DNA of 64,000 nucleotides from contig NZ_CP114288.1 of assembly GCF_027111335.1 (NCBI RefSeq), forward strand, positions 4,712,001 through 4,776,000, written 5' to 3'. This document shows positions 1 through 9,298 of the stretch, piece after piece (positions within the stretch are counted from its first letter, which is position 1; every line of letters begins with the position of its first letter). A program made the translations under genes and the position numbers. Source of the DNA: Flavobacterium aquiphilum. Lineage in GTDB: Bacteria; Bacteroidota; Bacteroidia; Flavobacteriales; Flavobacteriaceae. The notes below the pieces were generated by a model. The model was not told where the DNA came from. It did not search any database and saw only the letters and a list, made by a program, of their open reading frames with translations.

Positions 1-1738
1 ATGCATCACTATACGGTTTTACAGCTGTTCCGTCCTGCAAAGCATTGTAAGTAACAGCATCATTTACAAAATAATTAGCTCCTGCATTAACCACTTCGCC
101 TTGTGTATATTGAAGCGTGTATCCCGCCAAAGCCGAAAACTTGTGGTTTTCTCCAAAGTGGGTATTGTAATTTATGGTATTTTCATTCAAAACTGAACTT
201 ACTAATCGATCACCAACTGAAGCTAAACCTTTGGTTCCTGCCCCAGTTCCTGTAGTAGATGGAGCGTAGTAATTTTGTTTGGTATTAATCACATCCCCGC
301 TCACGGAAACCTTAGCAGTGATTTCTTTGTTTATTTTGTATTCACCAAACAAACTGGTCAGAATTCTATTGATTTTAGTTTCATTTGTGGTGTTTTCCAA
401 ATCATTAATTGGATTAGCAATTATTCCGTTAACCGCTGTTGCATAAGGATTATTGCTTAGGTTATAAGAACCGTCAGTATTATAAATAGGAACCACCAGA
501 GGTTGATACACAACAGCAACTAATGGATTAGGGTTTCTTCCTCCGCTATTATTCCCAATACCGTTTGAAATAGAATTACTGTAATTGGCATTTACACCAA
601 ATTTGAATTTTTGGGAATAGTTTCTCTCGTAATTGGCACGAAGCGAAATTCTTTTGAAATCTGTTGCAATTACAACTCCGTCCTGATCAAAATAACCAGC
701 AGAAACTGCATATCTGGAACGATCATCACCACCGGAAAATGTTAGTTGATGATTTTGAACCGGAGCAGTTCTAAAAGCAGCTGACTGCCAATCGTAATCT
801 CCCGAAGTTTTTAAAGCTTCTATTTGTGCGGCTGAAAAAGAAGGAGCCTGACCTATACTCGCCTGAACGTCATTACGCAAACTTGCCCATTGTGAAGCAT
901 TAAGCAAATCAAGTTTTTTAGAAACAGACTGTACTCCAAAATATCCTTGATATGAAATGGTATCCAAGCCTTTGGTCCCTTTTTTGGTCGTAATTAACAC
1001 TACTCCATTAGCTCCACGAGATCCATAAATTGCTGTTGCCGATGCGTCTTTCAACACTTCTATCGACTCAATATCTCCCGGACTGATCGTTGACAGTACG
1101 TTAACTCCTGCCCCAGCGTTGGTAACACCTGCAGTGCCATTATTATTGTCATTGTAAATTAATACTCCATCTACAACATAAAGTGGTTCATTACCCGCAG
1201 TAATTGAATTCCCTCCTCTAATTCGAACACTGGAAGTTGCTCCCGGTCGTCCTGAACTTTGAGTAACCACAACACCAGGCACAGCCCCTCTCAATAAGTT
1301 ATCTGCTGATGAAGTTACTTGATTTAAATTTCCTTTGGGAACAGAAGCTATTGCTCCGGTAATATCTTTTCTTTTTTGAGAACCATATCCTACAACAACT
1401 AACCCATTAAGTTCTTGAAGGTCTTCTTCTAAATTGATAATAACCGGACTTCCGTCAGCAATATATTCGATTTTTTTATAGCCAACATAGGTTACGACTA
1501 AGGTATAAGGAAATTTTTGACCTGTTTGAAAATAAAATTTACCTTCTGAATCAGTCACCACTGCGTGGGTAGTTCCTTTAATAGTTACTGTAGCGCCGGC
1601 AACAGGCAAATTCGTTATTTTATTAACCACTGTTCCGTCAAGTTTCGATTGAATGAGCGGTTTTGTATTTTGGGCGTAAATTCCAATTGAAATTAGAAAA
1701 ATGCCGAGCCATAAAAGATTATATAATATTTTTTTCAT
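1..1738 (-). CDS. SusC/RagA-family TonB-linked outer membrane protein, partial (N-terminal ~579 residues)
   Basis: The frame is open from the ATG at 1738 to the left window edge, so only the N-terminal half of a roughly 1000-residue receptor is present. Residues 1-23 are a signal peptide ending IYAQ. A carboxypeptidase-like regulatory domain follows (~30-115, with VTIKGTTHAVVTDSEG), then the SusC linker VVGYGSQKRKDITGAI. The plug domain contains IRGGNSITAGNEPLYVVDG and SIEVLKDASATAIYGSRGAN, and the first barrel strands follow. Family members import glycans or peptides across the outer membrane, powered by TonB, usually with a SusD lipoprotein encoded downstream (off the window here). The substrate cannot be read from the sequence. 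No frameshift is seen. Confidence 0.93.
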   Translation of the reverse strand, partial: MKKILYNLLWLGIFLISIGIYAQNTKPLIQSKLDGTVVNKITNLPVAGATVTIKGTTHAVVTDSEGKFYFQTGQKFPYTLVVTYVGYKKIEYIADGSPVIINLEEDLQELNGLVVVGYGSQKRKDITGAIASVPKGNLNQVTSSADNLLRGAVPGVVVTQSSGRPGATSSVRIRGGNSITAGNEPLYVVDGVLIYNDNNNGTAGVTNAGAGVNVLSTISPGDIESIEVLKDASATAIYGSRGANGVVLITTKKGTKGLDTISYQGYFGVQSVSKKLDLLNASQWASLRNDVQASIGQAPSFSAAQIEALKTSGDYDWQSAAFRTAPVQNHQLTFSGGDDRSRYAVSAGYFDQDGVVIATDFKRISLRANYERNYSQKFKFGVNANYSNSISNGIGNNSGGRNPNPLVAVVYQPLVVPIYNTDGSYNLSNNPYATAVNGIIANPINDLENTTNETKINRILTSLFGEYKINKEITAKVSVSGDVINTKQNYYAPSTTGTGAGTKGLASVGDRLVSSVLNENTINYNTHFGENHKFSALAGYTLQYTQGEVVNAGANYFVNDAVTYNALQDGTAVKPYSDA

Positions 1739-1828
1739 TACTTTGTTTTGGTTTAATAAATAAGGAGCTTGAAAACTGATGAAAATCAATTTTCTCTTTC
1801 CGTTTAACGATAACATTTTTTTAAGCCT

Positions 1829-1862
1829 GCCATTTCTGTTGCCGCAGAAATGGCTTTTTTTT
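1829..1862 (+). terminator. Rho-independent terminator-like hairpin in the susC leader, plus orientation
   Basis: A perfect 10-bp stem (GCCATTTCTG, 1829-1838, with CAGAAATGGC, 1845-1854) and 6-nt loop are followed by a T-run on the plus strand. No plus-strand gene ends here, and on the minus strand the hairpin is not followed by T. It either ends an antisense transcript from the susC 5' region or is a structured leader element of the susC mRNA. Confidence 0.55.
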
Positions 1863-2549
1863 TATTTACAACAACGCATTCGCTTTTTCATTTCTATTAC
1901 TTTTTAATTAGTATTAATATTTAAAATTGATATTATTTTGAAAAAATCACATACCAGACTGGCTAAATAATTTATTCGAAGTGAATGAATTATTTTAAAA
2001 CTAATCATTAAAAATAGTGAATGGTATGTATTGAAGATATTAACAGCAACACATTCGACGAAGAATGTCGAATGAGAAAGATCCTTGCATGATCAAAAAA
2101 AAGGTGGTTTTGATTGTCTTCAAAATTTTAGTTTTAGTGTTTCTATCGTTTTTTAAACTCTACTATTTCTATAGACAAATTTAAGTTAAAAAAACTAACT
2201 GCCAAAAAAATTTGCAATTATTTGCTAAAAAATTGTTAATCGGTATAAAATTAAAATCCTTAATGAAGAACCAAAATAAATATAAAAAACTGATAATGAG
2301 TATTTTAAAAAAACATCAGATACTCTTTTTCTAAATTTAAATAAAATAGGCTATTGGCTGAATTTAATTTCCAAACATCAATTTGAGCCAAAACAAATGC
2401 CCAATATGGTCACGATAGTTACTTATTTAGCCAATAAATCGACTACAAACCAATGAAACATAAAGAAAGTGCAATGATTTAAGAACTAAACCATTGCACT
2501 CGCAAACATCCCCCAAATAAATCCTAACTAACTAAACTTATTTTTAAAT
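1863..2549. other. A+T-rich intergenic region without a recognisable gene
   Basis: This stretch lies between the susC leader hairpin and the LRR gene. I see no open frame with protein-like composition and no tRNA. It holds the candidate promoter at 2176-2205 and otherwise A/T-rich sequence. Confidence 0.5.
2176..2205 (-). promoter_or_regulatory. Candidate promoter for the SusC-type gene
   Basis: On the minus strand, TTG (2205-2203), a 19-nt spacer and TAAATTTG (2183-2176) match the Bacteroidetes TTG-N~19-TAnnTTTG consensus. It would give a leader of more than 400 nt before the ATG at 1738. That is long but known for SusC-type genes. The placement is inference. Confidence 0.4.
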
Positions 2550-3404
2550 TTATTCATCAGCAGCCAAAATACCTTTTGCATTATTGGTCACTTGCAGTTG
2601 GTAAGCAATTCCAGATTCACTTTTCATCGTAAGATCAAAGTCATCTTTCTCAGCCAAAACTTTGGGCACCGTACCTGAAAATGAATTATAAGATAAATTA
2701 ATATTTCTCAGATTATCCAATTTAGCAAGAGCTAATGGTATTTGTCCATCCATTTTATTATCAAACAAACTTAGATTTTGCAATTCTTTCAAATTTTGCA
2801 CATTCCAACTTATGTGGCCGGAGAAGTTATTACTACTCAACATCAACTCTTTTAAATTCTTCAATTCATATAAAGTTGTTGGAAGTTCTCCAGACAATCC
2901 ATTATTAAATAAAGAGACAACCTCCAATTCCTTTAAATTCCCAATTTGTTTTGGCAATTCACCAGAAAGCTGATTCATGAACAGGATCAAAGAATTTAAA
3001 TGTGTTAATTCACAAATTGAATTTGGAATTGCACCTGTCAATTTATTAAACGAAAGATTTAGCTCTTTTAAATTCTTCAAGTTTCCAATATTTTCGGGTA
3101 TTTTCCCCGATATTTGATTTTTGAATAAATTCAATTCTTCCAAATTTTTTAAATTCGTAATTTCGACAGGCAAAGTTCCCACCAAATTATTATTAGAAAG
3201 ATTGATTCCCACTACATGATCATTTTTAATTGTAACGCCATACCAAGTAGAAATCGGAGCTTTTAAATCCCATTTGTTATCCCAATTGTTGCCATTTGTG
3301 GCTTGGTACAATTTTATCAAACAATTTTTTTCAGAATTTGGAATATTTGCCAATAATGAAGTTGAAAAGGCAAAAATAAGAAGTAATGTAACTATATTTT
3401 TCAT
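2550..3404 (-). CDS. Secreted leucine-rich repeat protein (plant-type LRR)
   Basis: A signal peptide (MKNIVTLLLIFAFSTSLLA) is followed by an LRR N-cap typical of this group (LYQATNGNNWDNKW, then WYGVTI). Roughly seven or eight 24-residue repeats follow, of the form LxNLKELxLxxNxLSGxIPxxI, the plant-specific LRR consensus. The frame extends upstream to 3428, but the ATG at 3404 (or 3407) gives a normal signal peptide, so that start is preferred. No C-terminal T9SS sorting domain is obvious. Such proteins are usually exported and bind proteins or glycans; the partner is unknown. The gene stands alone between the SusC leader and a plus-strand DUF1761 gene. Confidence 0.85.
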   Translation of the reverse strand: MKNIVTLLLIFAFSTSLLANIPNSEKNCLIKLYQATNGNNWDNKWDLKAPISTWYGVTIKNDHVVGINLSNNNLVGTLPVEITNLKNLEELNLFKNQISGKIPENIGNLKNLKELNLSFNKLTGAIPNSICELTHLNSLILFMNQLSGELPKQIGNLKELEVVSLFNNGLSGELPTTLYELKNLKELMLSSNNFSGHISWNVQNLKELQNLSLFDNKMDGQIPLALAKLDNLRNINLSYNSFSGTVPKVLAEKDDFDLTMKSESGIAYQLQVTNNAKGILAADE

Positions 3405-3590
3405 CATCAATATTTTTACAATTAGCATATTAAAAATAATACCAAAATTCCATAAAATAGCAAAATAATCGATGAATTACATTTATTTTAATTTATTAAG
3501 ATATTTTTCTTACTTAATTTTGAATTTTACAAAAATAATAGTTTCCAAAAAAATACTTACATTTGATTGATAACCTTAAAACCTAAAATT

Positions 3591-4079
3591 ATGGAAATGA
3601 ATTGGATCGCAGTTTTTGTCAGTGCATTAGCAACATTAGTAGTTGGATTTATTTGGTATAATCCCAAAGTATTTGGTACAGTATGGATGAATGAAACAGG
3701 CCTTACCCGTGAGGAACTCCAAAAAGGGAATATGTTGAAAATTTTTGGATTAACTTATTTTTTCTCACTTCTCATTGTCATAGTTGAAATGACATTGACA
3801 ATACATCAATCAGGAGCCGTGAGTATGGTTGGGGGATTTGCAAAAGTAAATGAAGCGCTTCCTTCTTTCAAAGCCTTTATGGCCGATTATGGTACTGCAT
3901 TCCGAACATTCAAACATGGAGCTTTTCATGGATTCATTTCCGGTTTATTTTTTGCTTTTCCTGTAATTGCAATAAATGCTTTATTCGAAAGAAAATCTTG
4001 GAAATATATTTGGGTTCATGCCGGTTTTTGGATAGTTAACTTAACTATTATTGGTGCAATAATCTGCGCTTGGCTGTAA
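3591..4079 (+). CDS. DUF1761-family integral membrane protein
   Basis: 162 residues starting MEMNWIAVFVSALATLVVGF. There are four hydrophobic segments and the family signature near the N-terminus (GFIWYNPKVFGTVWM). The frame has an upstream TTG at 3567, but the ATG at 3591 places the first membrane helix at the N-terminus as in the family. TACATTTG at 3558-3565 resembles a -7 box without a good TTG partner, which also argues against the TTG start. The function of DUF1761 proteins is unknown. The gene converges on phhB with a shared terminator. Confidence 0.8.
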   Translation: MEMNWIAVFVSALATLVVGFIWYNPKVFGTVWMNETGLTREELQKGNMLKIFGLTYFFSLLIVIVEMTLTIHQSGAVSMVGGFAKVNEALPSFKAFMADYGTAFRTFKHGAFHGFISGLFFAFPVIAINALFERKSWKYIWVHAGFWIVNLTIIGAIICAWL

Positions 4080-4098
4080 ATCAACAATAAAATAGAAT

Positions 4099-4137
4099 AA
4101 GCCTTATTTCAGTAAAATATTGAAATAAGGCTTTTTT
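4099..4137. terminator. Bidirectional terminator between DUF1761 gene and pterin dehydratase
   Basis: A perfect 13-bp stem (4099-4111 with 4121-4133; right arm TGAAATAAGGCTT) has a 9-nt loop and a T-run on the plus strand that overlaps the stop codon of the convergent minus gene. A-rich sequence on the left side gives U residues for the minus transcript. Confidence 0.8.
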
Positions 4138-4423
4138 ATTGGAACAAACTTTCTATTTGACCGGCCAAATCGAAATCTTTTGTAGTTACCCCTCCTGAAT
4201 CGTGAGTATTCAACCGTATGTTTACCTTATTATACACATTAAAAAGCTCTGGATGGTGATTCATTTTTTCAGCAAAAACACCAACCTGAACAATAAACGC
4301 TAACGCCTGCGAAAAATTCTTGAACTTAAAATCCTTTTCTATCGCATTCTCTTTAAAACGCCATTCGCTTAAATTTTCTAAAAATGGGCCTGCTGTTTCT
4401 TCATTATAAGTTTGCATAATCAT
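4136..4423 (-). CDS. phhB: Pterin-4a-carbinolamine dehydratase
   Basis: 95 residues, the usual size for the family. It contains the active-site pattern EKMNHHPELFNVYNKVNI followed by NTHDSGGVTTKDFDLA, i.e. the two adjacent histidines, a third histidine and the Asp of the PCD fold. The enzyme dehydrates 4a-hydroxytetrahydropterin to regenerate the pterin cofactor of aromatic amino acid hydroxylases. No hydroxylase gene is adjacent. The frame starts MIMQTY, so the start is either 4423 or the second Met at 4417. Confidence 0.9.
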   Translation of the reverse strand: MIMQTYNEETAGPFLENLSEWRFKENAIEKDFKFKNFSQALAFIVQVGVFAEKMNHHPELFNVYNKVNIRLNTHDSGGVTTKDFDLAGQIESLFQ

Positions 4424-4578
4424 TTCTTTTCTATAAAGTTAGACAAAAGATACTGAGATTCAAAGTTTCTATACAACTCATTCCATCGGATTATTGATCA
4501 AATGCAATTTCTTTAAAAAATATCGCGCCAAAGAAACTTAATAACAATTCTAGATAAAATTAACTTTATTGGCTAAAT

Positions 4579-5751
4579 TTGAATAAATTCTTACCTCATT
4601 TGAAAACAGCACTTTCATACCAAATATACGAGTCAACAATTCAACTTCCTGAAAACTGGAATACTCTAGCTTCTAAAAATATCTTTTTATCCAAAGAATA
4701 TTTTGAAATTTTAGAAAAGTCGGCTCCAACTAATATGATTTGCCACTATATAAGCCTTTTTAAAGATCAAAACTTGGTAGGCATAGCTATCTCACAATTT
4801 TTGGATTTAAACAAATTGGAATCATTTGGAGACAGAGATCGATGTGTAAAATCATCTGTTCGAAAATTCATTTTGAAAAACTTTTCTTCACATGTATTAC
4901 TTATCGGCAATAACATGCTCACAGGACAAAATTCATTTATTTTTTCCGATTCCATCTCAACTGCCGAAGGCATAAAAACCTTAAAAAAAGCAACCAACGA
5001 TTTGAAATCTAAATTTAAATCTATGGGCAAAAAAGTACACATTACTACTTTTAAAGATTACACCCAAAAGGATGTAGAAGAATTCACTACGGAGGTTTTT
5101 AAAAAAAATTATAAATACTGTATTCAGCCTAATATGACTTTTGACATTCGGGATGAATGGAAATCAGAACAGGACTATATCAATTCTCTAACCAAAAAAT
5201 ACCGTGATCAATACAAAAGAGCACGAAAAAAAGCAGAAGGAATCGAAAAGAGGAAATTGCATTTGGAAGACATTATCAGGCATGAAGAAATCATTTACGA
5301 CCTCTATCATCATGTTGCCCAAAATGCGCCTTTCAATACTTTTTTCCTGAGCAAAAACCATTTTAGGGTTTTTAAAGAAATATTAAAAGACAAGTTCTTA
5401 TTCTATGGTTATTTTTTGGATGGAAATCTGATTGGTTTCAACACATTGATTAAAAACGGCGACACAATTGACACCTATTTTTTAGGCTACGACGATACGG
5501 TCCAAAGGGAAAAAATGCTGTATTTAAACATGCTTTACGACATGATTGCTTATTCTATTAATAAAGGATTCAAAGAAATTATTTTTGCCAGAACCGCTTT
5601 GGAAATTAAAAGTTCTGTTGGGGCAAAACCTATAGAAATGTACGGTTTTATGGAACACAGTAATTCAAGGATAAACAAACATGTTTCTAAAATATTCCCA
5701 AAATTGGAACCTGAAATTATTTGGAAGGAACGAAATCCTTTTAAGGAGTAA
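4579..5751 (+). CDS. FemAB-like / GNAT-fold acyltransferase (peptidoglycan-related family)
   Basis: About 390 residues with no signal peptide or membrane segment. The middle has the helical arm seen in FemAB-like proteins (SLTKKYRDQYKRARKKAEG). The C-terminal GNAT half has FYGYFLDGNLIGFNTLIKNG and DTYFLGYDDT. It resembles the family labelled peptidoglycan biosynthesis/recognition; the acceptor is unknown. The start is uncertain: an in-frame stop lies at 4561 and the first ATG is at 4735, inside what looks like conserved sequence. TTG at 4579 is the longest start, but it forms the end of a TAAATTTG promoter-like box (4574-4581), so TTG at 4600 is an alternative. Confidence 0.75.
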   Translation: MNKFLPHLKTALSYQIYESTIQLPENWNTLASKNIFLSKEYFEILEKSAPTNMICHYISLFKDQNLVGIAISQFLDLNKLESFGDRDRCVKSSVRKFILKNFSSHVLLIGNNMLTGQNSFIFSDSISTAEGIKTLKKATNDLKSKFKSMGKKVHITTFKDYTQKDVEEFTTEVFKKNYKYCIQPNMTFDIRDEWKSEQDYINSLTKKYRDQYKRARKKAEGIEKRKLHLEDIIRHEEIIYDLYHHVAQNAPFNTFFLSKNHFRVFKEILKDKFLFYGYFLDGNLIGFNTLIKNGDTIDTYFLGYDDTVQREKMLYLNMLYDMIAYSINKGFKEIIFARTALEIKSSVGAKPIEMYGFMEHSNSRINKHVSKIFPKLEPEIIWKERNPFKE

Positions 5752-5801
5752 TTTTAGAGGGAAGAAAATAGAAGATATAATATAATTCGATTAAAAACAG
5801 A

Positions 5802-5843
5802 AAGCGAAATCAAATCAATATGACAAGATTTCGCTTCTTTTTT
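5802..5843. terminator. Bidirectional terminator between the FemAB-like and ABC-F genes
   Basis: Stem AAGCGAAATC (5802-5811) pairs with GATTTCGCTT (5827-5836) around a 15-nt loop. A T-run follows on the plus strand and an A-rich stretch precedes it. It lies between two convergent stop codons. Confidence 0.7.
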
Positions 5844-5861
5844 CTATGTTCTAACCTCTAT

Positions 5862-7769
5862 CTACAACGCATCAATTTCTTCCTGAACAATTTCCCATTC
5901 AGCGAGCAATTTTTCCAATTCCTCTTTCTTTTTATTGTATGCCATAAAAAAGGAAGCATCTTCTATATGTTTATCATAATTAGAAGCCAACATTTTATCA
6001 TCGTGCTGAATATCCTTTTCCAGCTGACTAATTTGACTTTCTATTTTACTCAAACGGTTTTGTAAAGTCTTGTTTTTCTTTTGGTCTTCATAAGAGGCTT
6101 TATTGCTTTCTTTTGCAACGGCAGCTTTTGCAACATCCTTTTTCTCAACCTCACGCATATTTTCCAAGTTGCGTTGCTCCAAGAAATAATTGATATCCCC
6201 TAAATATTCTTTGATTCTTTGATCCTTAAACTCATAAACGATATTGGACATTCCCTGAAGAAAATCCCTATCGTGAGAAACCAAAAGTAACGTACCACCA
6301 AACTTCTGCAAAGCCGCTTTCAATACATTTTTAGACTTAATGTCCAAGTGGTTGGTAGGCTCATCCATCAACAAAACATTGATAGGTTGCAACAATAATT
6401 TACATAATGCCAAACGGTTTCTTTCGCCCCCGGAAAGCACTTTCACCTTTTTCTCTACATCATCTCCACGGAACAGGAATGAACCCAACATATCACGAAC
6501 TTTCATTCGGTTCGAGTCCAACGCAGCGTCTTCCATCGTTTGCAACAAAGTAAGTTCACCGTCAAGATACTCTGCTTGATTTTGGGCAAAATATCCCAAT
6601 TGCACATTGTGCCCTAATTTTATTGAGCCCTGAAATTCAAATTCATTGACAATCGCTTTAATAAAAGTTGATTTTCCTTGTCCATTTTGACCAACAAAAG
6701 CAATTTTGCTACCACGTTCCACCAATAAATCAATGTCCTTAAGAATGATTTTATCACCATAACTTTTACCCACATTTTCGGCTTCAATTACAACCTTACC
6801 AGGTTCTTTGGAAACCGGGAACGAAATATTCATCACCGAGTTATCATCCTCATCTACTTCAATACGCTCAACTTTATCTAACTTTTTGATTAAAGATTGT
6901 GCCATTGAAGATTTGGTAGCGCTATATCGAAATCTCTCAATCAGTTTCTGTGTTTCTTCAATTTTCTTAGCTTGGTTCTTTTGTGTAGCCAATTGTTTTT
7001 CTCGAAGCTCTTCACGCAATTCCAAATATTGGGTATATGGTTTATTGAAATCATAAGCCTTACCCAAAGAAATTTCGATTGTTCTATTGGTTACATTATC
7101 CAAAAACATCTTATCGTGCGAAACAATAACGACAACACCAGGATAATTTCGCAAGAAGTTTTCTAACCAAATGATACTTTCTATATCCAAGTGGTTCGTA
7201 GGCTCATCCAGCAATAAAACATCATTGGACTGTAACAGCAATTTGGCCAACTCAATACGCATTCTCCAACCTCCCGAAAAAGTTTCAGTTTGATTATCAA
7301 AAACCTCACGTTTAAAACCTAATCCTAAAAGTATCTTCTCAGTATCACCAACATAATTATATCCGCCCAACAATTCAAAACGATGTGTATAATCAGATAA
7401 ATCTTCAATGATTTGACTGTATTCTTCACTTTCATAATCGGTTCTTGTTACCAATTGATGATTGATTTCAGCCAACTTTTTTTCTACAAATTTAATTTCG
7501 GTAAAGGCTTCATAGGCTTCTTCAAGTACCGTTCTTCCTTTTTCAAAATCAATATCCTGACGTAAAAAACCCAATTTAATTTCCTTTTCCTGAGAAATCA
7601 CCCCAGAATCAGGAGCAACATCCTTTGCAAGTATTTTGAGCATTGTCGATTTTCCCGCTCCATTCTTTCCAACAAGTCCCACTCGGTCACCCGCACCTAA
7701 ACGAAAAGTCACTTCTTCGAACAAATAAGTCCCACCAAACGAAACCGATAAATTATGTATATTAAGCAT
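5862..7769 (-). CDS. ABC-F family ATP-binding protein (duplicated ATPase, ribosome-associated type)
   Basis: 635 residues with two complete ATPase domains and no membrane domain. Domain 1 has Walker A GKNGAGKST (~residue 36), signature SGGWRMRIELA and Walker B VLLLDEPTNHLD. Domain 2 has GQNGQGKST, SGGERNRLALC and VLLMDEPTNHLD. The linker between them is charged and the C-terminus is a coiled coil (NRLSKIESQISQLEKDIQ), as in Uup/YfmR/YheS. ABC-F proteins act on the ribosome, relieving stalls or assisting the E site. There is no sign of a specific antibiotic resistance role. It stands alone between a convergent gene and a divergent DUF983 gene. Confidence 0.93.
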   Translation of the reverse strand: MLNIHNLSVSFGGTYLFEEVTFRLGAGDRVGLVGKNGAGKSTMLKILAKDVAPDSGVISQEKEIKLGFLRQDIDFEKGRTVLEEAYEAFTEIKFVEKKLAEINHQLVTRTDYESEEYSQIIEDLSDYTHRFELLGGYNYVGDTEKILLGLGFKREVFDNQTETFSGGWRMRIELAKLLLQSNDVLLLDEPTNHLDIESIIWLENFLRNYPGVVVIVSHDKMFLDNVTNRTIEISLGKAYDFNKPYTQYLELREELREKQLATQKNQAKKIEETQKLIERFRYSATKSSMAQSLIKKLDKVERIEVDEDDNSVMNISFPVSKEPGKVVIEAENVGKSYGDKIILKDIDLLVERGSKIAFVGQNGQGKSTFIKAIVNEFEFQGSIKLGHNVQLGYFAQNQAEYLDGELTLLQTMEDAALDSNRMKVRDMLGSFLFRGDDVEKKVKVLSGGERNRLALCKLLLQPINVLLMDEPTNHLDIKSKNVLKAALQKFGGTLLLVSHDRDFLQGMSNIVYEFKDQRIKEYLGDINYFLEQRNLENMREVEKKDVAKAAVAKESNKASYEDQKKNKTLQNRLSKIESQISQLEKDIQHDDKMLASNYDKHIEDASFFMAYNKKKEELEKLLAEWEIVQEEIDAL

Positions 7770-7843
7770 GTATTATTATTTTATTCCTATATGAATTAGT
7801 AAATTTGTTCTTTCTAAAAACAGAAAAATTAAATTTTTTGCAA

Positions 7844-8227
7844 ATGTTAAAAAAAGGATCCAAATTATATAGCATTTTAACAGGAACTTGTCCAAAATGC
7901 ATGAATGAGAGCATGTATGTAGACAAAAACCCTTATCATTTAGGCTCAGTACTTAAGATGCATGAAAATTGTAGCCATTGCGGACTGAAGTATCAAATCG
8001 AACCTTCCTTTTTTTATGGAGCAATGTATGTAAGTTATGGCGTCAATGTAGCAATTGGAATTGGAACTTTTATCGTTTCCTATCTAATGTTGAAGGCCAG
8101 CATACAAACTTCTTTTATAGCAATAATTGCCACAATGATTGTTCTTTACCCATTAGTCTTAAGATGGTCCAGAAATATCTATATCAATATGTTTGTTTCC
8201 TATGACCCAACCACAAAAAAAGATTAG
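7844..8227 (+). CDS. DUF983-family membrane protein with a zinc-ribbon-like Cys cluster
   Basis: 127 residues. The N-terminus carries CPKCMNE and CSHCGLKY, a four-cysteine knuckle, followed by two strongly hydrophobic helices, as in DUF983. The ATG at 7844 (MLKKGSKLY) is preferred. The longer frame starts at TTG 7805, which is the end of a TAAATTTG promoter-like box (7800-7807). The stop codon overlaps the convergent oxidoreductase gene by 4 bp. Family function is unknown. Confidence 0.83.
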   Translation: MLKKGSKLYSILTGTCPKCMNESMYVDKNPYHLGSVLKMHENCSHCGLKYQIEPSFFYGAMYVSYGVNVAIGIGTFIVSYLMLKASIQTSFIAIIATMIVLYPLVLRWSRNIYINMFVSYDPTTKKD

Positions 8228-9282
8228 GACTTTCTTTCCCTTCTTTTAGCAAATCTGGTAATATCAATTTCTTTATCCAAAGCGATATGATTTTCGATAT
8301 TATCGTACAGAGCTTTTGCCATCGCAGGACCAATCATTACCCCTCGGGTTCCCAATCCATTCAATATATGTACATTTTTGCGTTCAGCATGCGTCCCCAC
8401 TAAAGGTCTTCGGTCACTAACTGTTGGCCGGACACCAGCATAGTGTCTAATAATTTCAAAATCACAATTGATTATTTCTTGAATTCTTTCTATCAATTCT
8501 GTTCTACCTTCATCAGTAGGTAAATTAGTTTTATCTTTCCAATTATAAGTTGCACCAACTTTAAACAAATCATGTCCCAAAGGCAAAATAAAAACACTAG
8601 TATTGACAATAACATCAAGTTTCAAATCAGGTGCTTTAATAATAAACAATTCTCCCTTTGTTCCATCTAAAGGTAAATCATTAAAGAAAGGATTGGCATG
8701 CATTCCAAAACCTTCGGCAAATATGATATGTTTTGCATCTATACCTTTATACGACAAACCATCTTCAGTAAAAACTAAAGCATTATAATCAAAGGTTTCA
8801 TTTCGTAAAAGTTTTTTAGACAAAAGAAAATTATGATATTCTAAAACCAACAAAGCAGTATCAACATATCCGGTCTTTAATACTTCACCATAACCGAACG
8901 GAGAATCAATACCTTCAAAAGTTTTAAAAATTAAAGAGGTCGATAAAAAAGGGGCTAAAGTTGGTTTATCTGAAGCTGTAAACCAATTATTCTGCTCTTC
9001 TACAGAGAAAAACTTCCTCAAAATAGGTATTTTAAAATTAACTTCCGACTTAATTTTACCACCAAGATTTGAATAAAAATTTTCCATCAGCTGCAATTGC
9101 TCTTGAGCCTGCCAAACTTCACTAAAGCGCTTTAGAATTACAGGATTGTATAATCCACCAGCAATTTTAGATGAATTTTGAGAATCATCATTAAAGACTA
9201 TAATATCCTTATTATTCATCAAGGCAAAATCTGCAAAAGAGATACCGGCCAATCCGGAGCCAACAATTATATAATCAACCAT
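8224..9282 (-). CDS. FAD-dependent oxidoreductase, DAO (D-amino acid oxidase-like) family
   Basis: 352 residues. The N-terminal Rossmann motif YIIVGSGLAGISFADFAL binds FAD. The C-terminal family motif is RHYAGVRPTVSDRRPLVG followed by NGLGTRGVMIGPAMA, as in glycine/D-amino acid oxidases and MnmC-type proteins. The likely reaction is FAD-dependent oxidation of an amine or amino acid; the substrate is not predictable. The protein lacks a signal peptide. It lies downstream of gldN, separated from it by a strong terminator, so it is probably transcribed separately. Confidence 0.85.
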   Translation of the reverse strand: MVDYIIVGSGLAGISFADFALMNNKDIIVFNDDSQNSSKIAGGLYNPVILKRFSEVWQAQEQLQLMENFYSNLGGKIKSEVNFKIPILRKFFSVEEQNNWFTASDKPTLAPFLSTSLIFKTFEGIDSPFGYGEVLKTGYVDTALLVLEYHNFLLSKKLLRNETFDYNALVFTEDGLSYKGIDAKHIIFAEGFGMHANPFFNDLPLDGTKGELFIIKAPDLKLDVIVNTSVFILPLGHDLFKVGATYNWKDKTNLPTDEGRTELIERIQEIINCDFEIIRHYAGVRPTVSDRRPLVGTHAERKNVHILNGLGTRGVMIGPAMAKALYDNIENHIALDKEIDITRFAKRRERKS

Positions 9283-9298
9283 AAATAAAACAATAATT

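Noticed and set aside
5820..6065. Plus-strand frame across the end of the ABC-F gene
   Set aside because: It is antisense to a well-supported ABC-F coding sequence and overlaps its terminator.
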